From contig NZ_JACBYV010000001.1 of NCBI RefSeq assembly GCF_013408425.1, positions 1,178,001 through 1,242,000 on the forward strand: a stretch of 64,000 bases of DNA. Reading direction: 5' to 3'. Of the stretch, positions 57,683 through 64,000 are shown one piece after another (the first letter of the stretch is position 1; every line of letters begins with the position of its first letter). The notes beneath the pieces are model-generated. The model worked only from the letters and a program-made list of their open reading frames with translations. It was not told the DNA's origin and ran no database searches. Source of the stretch: Pseudomonas flavescens (GTDB lineage Bacteria > Pseudomonadota > Gammaproteobacteria > Pseudomonadales > Pseudomonadaceae). A program made the position numbers and the translations under genes.

Positions 57683-57802
57683 ATTCCAAGGCCCGCTCGG
57701 GTCGTATCTCCGCCTGTTTTCTCGACGCTCGGCACATGCCGCAGCGGCGTTTTCGTGTGTCCGTCACTTCGATCTCCATGCACCAGCAGCCGCGGCAGCC
57801 CC

Positions 57803-57829
57803 AAAAAAAGCCCGTCACGAAGACGGGCT
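57803..57829 (-). terminator. Rho-independent terminator of the OprD-type porin gene
   Basis: On the minus strand AGCCCGTC/GACGGGCT forms an 8-bp stem followed by TTTTTTT. It lies 32 bp past the porin stop and ends the tct-porin unit. Confidence 0.9.
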
Positions 57830-57860
57830 GAAGGGTGACACTGGATGAGTGGTGTAAGCG

Positions 57861-59141
57861 TTACAGGATCGACAGCGGATAGTTGAAGATCAGGCGGTTC
57901 TCGTGGAGATCCTGGCCGACGTCACGGCGTACGTCGGAGTTACGCCAGCGCACGCTGAGGTTCTTCAGGGTGCCGTCCTGAATGGTGTAGGCCAGCTCGG
58001 ATTCGCGGCCCCACTCTTCGCCATCCTTGCGGCCGTCGGCGGTGTGGATGCTGTCACCGCTGACATAGCGGTTCATCAGGGTCAGGCCCGGGATGCCAAC
58101 ACCCGCGAAGTTGAAGTCATGGCGTACCTGCCAGGAGCGCTCGTTCGGGGCGTCATAGCTGTTGGTGAAACCGTCGTTGACCAGGGTGCCGCCGCTGGTG
58201 CCGTCGACGCGCATGAACTTGGTGGAACCGTTGAGCTTCTGGTATGCCACGGTAAAGGTGTTGCTGCCGGTCTTCGCGGAGAAACTGCCCTGATAGACCT
58301 TGTTGTCCAGGCGGCCGGCTTTGGCCGCACCTTCGTCCTTGCCGTCGATGTAGCCGAGGTTGGCACCGAGAACCCAGTCACCTACCGGCTGGCTATGGGT
58401 CAGTTGCAGGTAGCTCTGTTGGTAGATGTCTTCCAGACGCGCGTGCCAGACACCGACCATGGTGTTGTTGCCGTTGAACTTGAATTCACCACCACCGAAG
58501 TTGAAATCATCGCCTTTGATGTTGTTGTAGGTGAGGTCTTCGCGGCTGGCGTCGTTACGCTGGCTGTTCTTCCAGAACTGACCGCCGTACAGGGTCAGGC
58601 CATCGATTTCGCTGGAGGTCAGCTGCGCACCCTGGAAGGTTTGCGGCAGGGAGCGACCGTCGTCCGCACGCAGGATCGGCAGCACGGCGAACCATTCACC
58701 GACCTTCAGCTCGGTCTTCGACAGGCGGGCCTTGGCAGCCACGGCGGTGCGGCCGAAGTCGTCAGCGGCCTGGCCGTCACCATGGATCGGCATCAGCTGG
58801 GTGTTGGCGGCACCACGATTACCGTCCAGCTTGATGCTGTACAGGCCCAGTACGTCGAGACCTACGCCGATGGTGCCGGCGGTGTAGCCGGAGCGGGCAT
58901 CGAGAATGAAGCTCTGGGTCCAGCCTTCGGCCTGACCCTGACGCTCGCCGCGGATTACCGGGTCGGTGCCGTTGAGGTAGTTGCGGTTGAAGTAGTAGTT
59001 GCGCAGGCCGAGGCTGACCTTGGCATCTTCAACGAAGCCTTCGGCGTGGGCGCTCATTGGCAGGGCCAGGGAAACACCCAGCGCCAGCAGCGAGGGGGCC
59101 AGCAACAAGGGGCTGCGCACAGCGGTTGCGATCAGAGTCAT
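57861..59141 (-). CDS. OprD-family outer-membrane porin
   Basis: 426-aa OprD-type porin with a signal peptide (about 1-33, ...LPMSAHAEG). Family blocks: FVEDAKVSLGLRNYYFNRNY, GEWFAVLPILRADDGRSLPQTFQGAQL, and the closing strand ENRLIFNYPLSIL. It is last in a row with TctC, TctA and TctB, the layout of the opdH-tctCBA locus (PA0755-0752) of P. aeruginosa, where OpdH takes up cis-aconitate and other tricarboxylates. Length suits OpdH, but subfamily assignment is uncertain. Confidence 0.9.
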   Translation of the reverse strand: MTLIATAVRSPLLLAPSLLALGVSLALPMSAHAEGFVEDAKVSLGLRNYYFNRNYLNGTDPVIRGERQGQAEGWTQSFILDARSGYTAGTIGVGLDVLGLYSIKLDGNRGAANTQLMPIHGDGQAADDFGRTAVAAKARLSKTELKVGEWFAVLPILRADDGRSLPQTFQGAQLTSSEIDGLTLYGGQFWKNSQRNDASREDLTYNNIKGDDFNFGGGEFKFNGNNTMVGVWHARLEDIYQQSYLQLTHSQPVGDWVLGANLGYIDGKDEGAAKAGRLDNKVYQGSFSAKTGSNTFTVAYQKLNGSTKFMRVDGTSGGTLVNDGFTNSYDAPNERSWQVRHDFNFAGVGIPGLTLMNRYVSGDSIHTADGRKDGEEWGRESELAYTIQDGTLKNLSVRWRNSDVRRDVGQDLHENRLIFNYPLSIL

Positions 59142-59279
59142 GACTGTTTTTCCTGTTATCAGGACGCACTTGTCCTGCCGCCTGGGCGGAATTGTTTTCT
59201 GTCATCGATTGTTTGGAGATCGCCTGTGCAGGCGCTCCGGTGCTGCAAGGCTGGGCAGGTTGCCTGCCCAGCCAATCCA

Positions 59280-60281
59280 TCAAGGTTGCGCAATACCGAC
59301 GCTGTCAGGCGAGATTTCGATGGCCTTGGCCTTGTACATCGACCAGGCGGTAACCGACTGCCAGCGCTTGAGGAACTGCTCGGCCTCGGCGCCGTTGAGG
59401 TTCAGGCTCTGCGCACCGTAGTTCTTCAGGAAGCCCTGGAACTCTTCATTGGCAACGGCCTTGGCATAGGCTTCGACCAGTTTCTGCTTGATGTCGTCCG
59501 GCGTGTCCTTGTGCACGAAGGCGCCCCAGAACGGGCCCCACGGCAGGTACTCGCCAATGTCCGGCAGGGCTTTGGTGATCGGTTCAACGCCGGGCAGTTC
59601 GGGCACCTCTTCGGCAGCCAGTACGGCCAGCGCCTTGAGTTTGCCGGAGCGCACCAGTTCCTGGGCGGCGGCCAGGCTCAGTGGCATGAAGTCGATGTGC
59701 TTGCCCATCAGCGCGGTGATGCCGGGGCCGTCGCCACCGAAGGTCACTTCACGGACCTTCAATTCACCAACGGCGTTGACCATGGCATGTACGGTGCTTG
59801 GCAGGCCGCCGGCGCCGGTGGAACCCATGCGCAGGGTGTCCGGTTTTTCCTTGGCCGCAGCCAGCAGGTCGGCCATGGAGTTGAACGGGCTGTCGGCGTT
59901 GGTGGCGATCACCACGACGTTCTGGCCAATGATGTTGACTGGGTAGAAGTCGCTGTAGTCGAACTTGGCCAGGCCCAGTACCGGGTACAGCTGCGGGTTT
60001 TCGGCGCCCAGCAGCAGGGTGTAGCCGGTGGGTTTCTGCTGCAGCACGTAGCTGCTGCCGATCACCGCTGTGCCACCGGGACGGTTGTTGAGGATCAGCT
60101 TGGTGCCCAGTTCCTTCTCGACATAGGGCGCCAGGCTGCGCATCACGTTGTCGGTGGCGCCGCCGGCACCCCAGGGAATCACCGCCTGAATGCTGCGTTC
60201 CGGATAATCGGCGTGGGCGGGCAGGGCGAGCGTCAGGGCACTAAGGGAAAATGCGACGCCGGTAAGTAGTTGCTTGAGCAT
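59280..60281 (-). CDS. tctC: Tripartite tricarboxylate transporter binding protein TctC
   Basis: 333-aa periplasmic Bug/TctC protein. The signal peptide is about 1-23 (...LALPAHADYP). Blocks: YPERSIQAVIPWGAGGATDNVMRSLAP and RPGGTAVIGSSYVLQQKPTGYTLLLG. It captures a carboxylate for the TctAB membrane unit. The ATG at 60281 gives the signal peptide; the long frame beyond it is antisense noise. The gene order on the minus strand is tctB, tctA, tctC, porin. Confidence 0.93.
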   Translation of the reverse strand: MLKQLLTGVAFSLSALTLALPAHADYPERSIQAVIPWGAGGATDNVMRSLAPYVEKELGTKLILNNRPGGTAVIGSSYVLQQKPTGYTLLLGAENPQLYPVLGLAKFDYSDFYPVNIIGQNVVVIATNADSPFNSMADLLAAAKEKPDTLRMGSTGAGGLPSTVHAMVNAVGELKVREVTFGGDGPGITALMGKHIDFMPLSLAAAQELVRSGKLKALAVLAAEEVPELPGVEPITKALPDIGEYLPWGPFWGAFVHKDTPDDIKQKLVEAYAKAVANEEFQGFLKNYGAQSLNLNGAEAEQFLKRWQSVTAWSMYKAKAIEISPDSVGIAQP

Positions 60282-60343
60282 GTGGGAGACTCTCCATTGG
60301 TTGTTTTTATATATCCGTTTCCGGGCATGCGTGACGCGGTGTA

Positions 60344-61858
60344 TCAAGGTTGAACCGATGCGGCCTTGCGCTTGCGCTTGAGCCAGCCGAACAGTGGGGT
60401 GTTGCTCAGTAGTACCAGCACCAGGGCGCTGGAAAGAATCAGCGACAGCGGACTGCTGACCATTTCGCCCAGCAGCTCGACGGGGTTGTCGCCGACCGAC
60501 GCCATGGCCTGGCGGTAGGAGCTGTCCATCAGCGGGCCGAGAATGACGCCGAGAATGATCGGCCCCATCTGGAAACCGAAGGCCTTGAGGAAATAGCCGA
60601 GCAGGCCGAAGCCAAGCATCCAGTACACCTCGGTCATGCTGCTGTTCAGCGAGTAGGAACCGACGGTGCAAAGCACGAGGATCAGGGGGATCAGCACGGC
60701 CTTGGGCAGTTCCACGACCTTGGCGAACAACTTGATGCCCATCAGACCGAAGATCAGCAGGAAGATGTTGGCCAGTGCCAGGTTGCCGACGGTGAACCAG
60801 AAGATGTGCGGGTTCTCCACCATCAGCATCGGGCCGGGGTTGAGACCGTGGATGACCAGCGCGCCGATGATCACCGCAGTGACCGCGTCGCCTGGCATGC
60901 CCAGTGTCAGCATCGGCACGTAGGCGCTACCCACCGCGGCGCTGTTGGCGGTTTCCGGTGCCACCAGGCCCTCGTAGGCGCCCTCGCCGAAGGGTCGGGT
61001 CGGGTTCTTGACCGTACGCTTGGCATGGTCGTAGGCGAGCAGGGCAGCGATCTCGCCGCCGACCCCCGGCAGCACGCCAACCAGTACGCCGATCACCGAG
61101 GTGCGCAGCGACAGCGGCAGGAACTTGATCACCATCGCCAGCGACGGGATGATCTTGTCGACCTTCTGTTTCACCGCCTGGGTGCTGAGGTTGTGAAGCT
61201 GGAAGAGGGCCTCCGCCACGCCGAACAGGCCGATCATCACCACCACGTAGTGGATGCCGCCCATCAACTCCATCTGGCCCATGGTGAAGCGTCCTTCGGC
61301 GGTGACCGGGTCCATGCCGACCATGCCGATGACCGCACCCAGCGCGACCGCGAAGATGCCCTTGGCGAGGCTGCCGTCGGCCAGGCTGCCGACCAGCATC
61401 AGGCCGATGGCGGCGATCAGGAAGTAATCGCGTGGGGCGAATTTCAGCGCCAGGTCACCCAGAATCGGCGCGGCGCAGGCCAGGACCACGGTGCCGACCA
61501 GCCCACCGATTACCGACATCACCGTGCTCAGGCCAATCGCCCGGCCCGCCTCGCCCAGCTTCGCCAGCGGGTAGCCGTCGAACGAGGTGGCCACGGAGGA
61601 TGGCCCACCGGGAATGTTCAGCAGGATCGCGCTGCGTGCGCCGCCGTAAACGCCACCGATGAAGATGCCGACGATCAGCGCCAGGGCGTCGTTCACATCC
61701 CAGGAGAAGGTGAAGGACACCAGGATGGATACCGCCATGGTCACCGAAAGACCGGGAATGGCGCCGATGTAGATGCCGGCGAAGGTGCCGAGCGCCGTGA
61801 GCATCAGGAGGTTGGGATCCATCCAGGCCATCAGCAGGTAAGAAAAGGTATCGCTCAT
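60344..61858 (-). CDS. tctA: Tripartite tricarboxylate transporter large permease TctA
   Basis: 504-aa membrane subunit with about 12 helices. Signature blocks are GAIPGLSVTMAVSILVSFTF and GGVYGGARSAILLNIPGGPSSVATSFDGYPLA, plus the second-half repeat TLGMPGDAVTAVIIGAL. It starts 12 bp after the tctB stop. Confidence 0.95.
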   Translation of the reverse strand: MSDTFSYLLMAWMDPNLLMLTALGTFAGIYIGAIPGLSVTMAVSILVSFTFSWDVNDALALIVGIFIGGVYGGARSAILLNIPGGPSSVATSFDGYPLAKLGEAGRAIGLSTVMSVIGGLVGTVVLACAAPILGDLALKFAPRDYFLIAAIGLMLVGSLADGSLAKGIFAVALGAVIGMVGMDPVTAEGRFTMGQMELMGGIHYVVVMIGLFGVAEALFQLHNLSTQAVKQKVDKIIPSLAMVIKFLPLSLRTSVIGVLVGVLPGVGGEIAALLAYDHAKRTVKNPTRPFGEGAYEGLVAPETANSAAVGSAYVPMLTLGMPGDAVTAVIIGALVIHGLNPGPMLMVENPHIFWFTVGNLALANIFLLIFGLMGIKLFAKVVELPKAVLIPLILVLCTVGSYSLNSSMTEVYWMLGFGLLGYFLKAFGFQMGPIILGVILGPLMDSSYRQAMASVGDNPVELLGEMVSSPLSLILSSALVLVLLSNTPLFGWLKRKRKAASVQP

Positions 61859-61870
61859 GGAAGTCTCGTC

Positions 61871-62338
61871 TCAGGGCAGGTAGACGCTGAACGCCAGGGT
61901 GAACAGAAGATAGATGGCCAGCACCGAGATGCCGCTGGCGAGCAGTGCCGAGAGCACCTTGCCGCGCCGCAGGTAGACGATGGAGAGCATCAGGAACACG
62001 AAGGTGCTGACGTAGAAGCTTGCCCACTGGATCACTGCCAGATAAGCCACGCAAAGCAGGGTGAAAACGACGATGTGGCGGGGGAAATGCGCGTGACTGA
62101 AACGTTTCGCCGACGCTACCCAGCCTTCTCCGTGGGTGGGTTTGCCGCGCATTTCGTAGAGCACGCGCAAGGCGGCGATCAGCAGTACCGTGCTGGCGCC
62201 AAGGGGAAATGCGCCTGGCGAGCTGATCGAGGAGAAGCCGGAAATCAGGTAGGCCTGATAGAGCACGGCGATACTGAAAATCACCAGCAGCACGCAGAAT
62301 GTGCGCTCACCCACCGGTATTTTTTTCGATGTAGTCAT
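61871..62338 (-). CDS. tctB: Tripartite tricarboxylate transporter small permease TctB
   Basis: 155-aa small membrane subunit with four helices: about 13-33, 45-63, 88-107 and 112-150. Loop GFSSISSPGAFPLG is family-typical. It is first of the tctB-tctA-tctC-porin unit and divergent from the iclR gene. A GGAGTGAC ribosome site lies upstream. Confidence 0.9.
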   Translation of the reverse strand: MTTSKKIPVGERTFCVLLVIFSIAVLYQAYLISGFSSISSPGAFPLGASTVLLIAALRVLYEMRGKPTHGEGWVASAKRFSHAHFPRHIVVFTLLCVAYLAVIQWASFYVSTFVFLMLSIVYLRRGKVLSALLASGISVLAIYLLFTLAFSVYLP

Positions 62339-62905
62339 AGGTCACTCCAGAAGCAGTCCATGCTGCCCACGTTGGGGACGTACCTCGATCAGGTACGCGC
62401 GTCGTCATGACGGTGCCGCACGGCGTCTGCCCGTGAAGGCATGGCGGGCGCGAGCAGGCAGATAGCGGCGGGAGAGAGCGATGACCAGTCTTCGTTGGCG
62501 GAAGTGGCGAGGGCGCGGATGGCCCGGAGGGTCATCTGCTTTGCGCGGGCAAAGGCAATGTAGAGCTGTGGCATGGATGGCGACCTTTTTATATTTATAG
62601 GTTCAGCTGCAGAGCTTTTTCCGAAGTTCGCAGGCTTGAAGTGCGGAACCTCGATGAACATGGATCGAATACTGTGCGGTGATCCCGAGTAATTCAATTC
62701 GTCAGACGTGTTCTCGTTCGGTAACCGAACAAGAACGAACCAGTTAGTACAAATTCAGCGCTTCGATTATGGCCCGTGTTGCGCGGCTCGGCCAACCCCT
62801 GAACCTGTATGAGGGCATTACCAGCCCCCGTGGCGAATTTGCGGTGGTTCCGCATGCACGAGATTGTCTTTTAGAATCGCGCAACAGTTATCGAGGGGCA
62901 GGACC
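62339..62905. other. 567-bp divergent regulatory region between tctB and iclR
   Basis: Shared upstream region for opposite units. A 27-bp palindrome lies at 62710-62736. A 61-codon minus-strand frame at 62389-62574 has an AGG-containing leader and high third-position GC, so a small leader peptide ahead of tctB is possible but unproven. AT-rich TTTTTATATTTATAG at about 62585-62600 may hold a promoter. Confidence 0.5.
62710..62736. promoter_or_regulatory. 27-bp palindrome, candidate IclR-family operator
   Basis: The core GTTCGGTAACCGAAC (62716-62730) is a perfect 7-1-7 inverted repeat. It is flanked by GTTCT (62710-62714) and AGAAC (62732-62736), extending the symmetry to 27 bp with one mismatched pair. 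IclR-type PcaR sites read GTTCGATAATCGCAC, so the match in arm and spacing is close. It should serve the divergent IclR protein. Confidence 0.65.
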
Positions 62906-63679
62906 ATGGCCGGTAGCCAGATAGAAAGGGCGTTGAACCTGCTGGAGAGCCTGGCGGGCGCCGGTGACGTGCCGATGCAGACGCTGGCCGAGCAGTTGCA
63001 GATTCCCAAGAGCGCCACTCACCGCATGCTCAGCGAACTGGTCCGTCTGGGCTACGTGCGCCAGGACGCGCACAGCAGCCGCTATCGGTTGTCGACCAAG
63101 CTGGTTGCCGTGGGTTTCCGCTACCTGGCCAGCAACGGCGCGGACATCGTGCAGCCGGTTCTCGACCGCCTGGCTCGGGAAAGTGGCGAGCTGGTGCGCC
63201 TGGGCGTGATCGAGGGCGAACGGCAGACCTGGATCGCCAAATCCCAGGGCGCTCGCTCCGGTCTGCGCTATGACCCGGACATGGGGCGTGATGCACCGCT
63301 GCGCTATACGGCCTCCGGCCACGCCTGGCTGGCGAGCTTGAGCGACCAGGAGGCGCTGGCGCTGGTGGCAAGCCAGCAGATAGCCGAGAACGATGAGTTC
63401 GGGCCCAATGCCCCCCACGATGATCAGCAGTTGCGCGCCTACCTTCGCCAGGCCAGGGCCAGGGGTTATGCCGCTGTGGTAGAGACATCCTCGGTCGGCA
63501 CCTGTGCCTTGGCCGCGGTGATCACCCATCCTCGCCACGGCGGTGTCATCGGTGTGCTGAGCATTGCCGGACCGAGCGCGCGCATGCCGGCCGAGCGTAT
63601 GGAGGAACTGGCCCCTTGCCTGATCGAATCCGCTGCGGAGCTTTCCGCCGCCAGCCAGGCGTCAGGCCTGTTCGTTTGA
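62906..63679 (+). CDS. IclR-family regulator
   Basis: 257-aa IclR regulator. The N-terminal winged helix (about 4-65) has MQTLAEQLQIPKSATHRMLSELVRLGYV. The C-terminal effector domain (about 80-250) has RLARESGELVRLGVIEG, RYTASGHAWLA and GTCALAAVI. The ATG at 62906 follows GAGGGGCAGG. It is divergent from tctBAC-porin and upstream of an oxidoreductase gene on the same strand, so it probably controls both, through the palindrome 170 bp upstream. The effector is unknown. Confidence 0.92.
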   Translation: MAGSQIERALNLLESLAGAGDVPMQTLAEQLQIPKSATHRMLSELVRLGYVRQDAHSSRYRLSTKLVAVGFRYLASNGADIVQPVLDRLARESGELVRLGVIEGERQTWIAKSQGARSGLRYDPDMGRDAPLRYTASGHAWLASLSDQEALALVASQQIAENDEFGPNAPHDDQQLRAYLRQARARGYAAVVETSSVGTCALAAVITHPRHGGVIGVLSIAGPSARMPAERMEELAPCLIESAAELSAASQASGLFV

Positions 63680-63807
63680 GCATTCAGCGATAGCGTTCGA
63701 TTAACGCCCGGTGAATGAGACCGTGATTGATTAATTGTGGAACCGAGTTCTAAATTATTTCGGTGGGCGTCAGGCTTGCCCAAAATAATCAGAAAAGGAC
63801 TCGCGTA

Positions 63808-64000
63808 TTGAAACCGCCATTGCGCATTGCTCTGATCGGCGCCGGCATCATGGGCCGGCAACATCTCCATCATCTGCGCCAACTGCCCGAGGCGGTTCTC
63901 TGCGCGATCGTCGACCCTGGGCCCGAGGCGGCGCAGTTGGCGGAGGAATTCGAGGTACCTTGTTTCAGCGACCTGCAAACCCTGTTCGACAGGCGTCTGG
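63808..64000 (+). CDS. Gfo/Idh/MocA-family oxidoreductase (3' end beyond window)
   Basis: First 64 codons of an NAD(P)-dependent dehydrogenase. A TTG start at 63808 has AAAAGGA 9-15 bp upstream. The Rossmann fingerprint is LRIALIGAGIMGRQHL, then AIVDPGPEAAQLAEEF, the usual Gfo/Idh/MocA order. Substrates in the family are sugars, cyclitols, shikimate-like acids and amino acids. It follows iclR and sits beside a carboxylate transporter set, so a hydroxy-acid substrate is a fair guess. The end lies outside the window. Confidence 0.85.
   Translation, partial: MKPPLRIALIGAGIMGRQHLHHLRQLPEAVLCAIVDPGPEAAQLAEEFEVPCFSDLQTLFDRRL

Noticed and set aside
62389..62574. 61-codon minus-strand frame before tctB
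   Set aside because: It has a passable ribosome site and codon use but no family match, so it is mentioned only within the intergenic entry.

Overview
The window is chromosomal DNA of a Pseudomonas. The evidence is the uniformly high GC, the smc-zipA-ligA order, the acsA-aotJQMP-argR block, a canonical pseudomonad 4.5S RNA, and many copies of pseudomonad-type REP palindromes between genes. Gene content and order over 3-32.7 kb resemble the P. aeruginosa PA0877-PA0893 region from memory, with large insertions. No phage, integrase, IS element, CRISPR array, tRNA or rRNA gene was found.

Layout. 0-3 kb: an iron-type cell-surface signalling system on the minus strand (FecI-like sigma factor, FecR-like regulator, TonB receptor with an STN domain cut by the window edge). 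3-11.1 kb: an itaconate catabolic operon (divergent LysR, itaconyl-CoA hydratase, acyl-CoA dehydrogenase, PrpD/MmgE protein, itaconate CoA-transferase, citramalyl-CoA lyase, TRAP binding protein) closed by a terminator. 11.1-16.8 kb: a nitroreductase and a MarR-regulated tripartite efflux pump (OprM-like, EmrA, EmrB). 17-24.3 kb: a second acid/CoA module (HMG-CoA-lyase-family enzyme, second class III CoA-transferase, second LysR, second TRAP binding protein, VOC protein, and the only TRAP membrane pair). 24.3-32.7 kb: an EAL phosphodiesterase, acetyl-CoA synthetase, the arginine/ornithine ABC transporter and ArgR. 32.8-37.6 kb: a caa3-type oxidase with fused subunits I and III and small membrane proteins. 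38-44.5 kb: moaA, a DUF2383-type protein, a FecBCD-type ABC transporter and guanine deaminase. 44.7-57.7 kb: an MFS protein, smc, zipA, ligA, an OPT transporter, an HU protein, a chemoreceptor and ffs. 57.8-64 kb: an OprD porin and a TctABC tripartite carboxylate transporter, divergent from an IclR regulator and a truncated Gfo/Idh/MocA oxidoreductase.

How it works together. The 3-24 kb region looks like a carboxylic-acid utilisation island. TRAP transport brings in a C5-type acid, a CoA-transferase activates it, a hydratase and a lyase cut it to acetyl-CoA and pyruvate-level products. AcsA next door makes acetyl-CoA from acetate. The main novelty candidate is that the itaconate module is accompanied by a paralogous set (LysR, CoA-transferase, TRAP binding protein) that uses an HMG-CoA-lyase fold instead of a CitE fold. 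This suggests a second substrate, perhaps (R)-citramalate or 3-hydroxy-3-methylglutarate, with an efflux island lodged between the two sets. A second notable point is the fused I-III oxidase subunit, which carries Gln where the K-channel Lys is expected.
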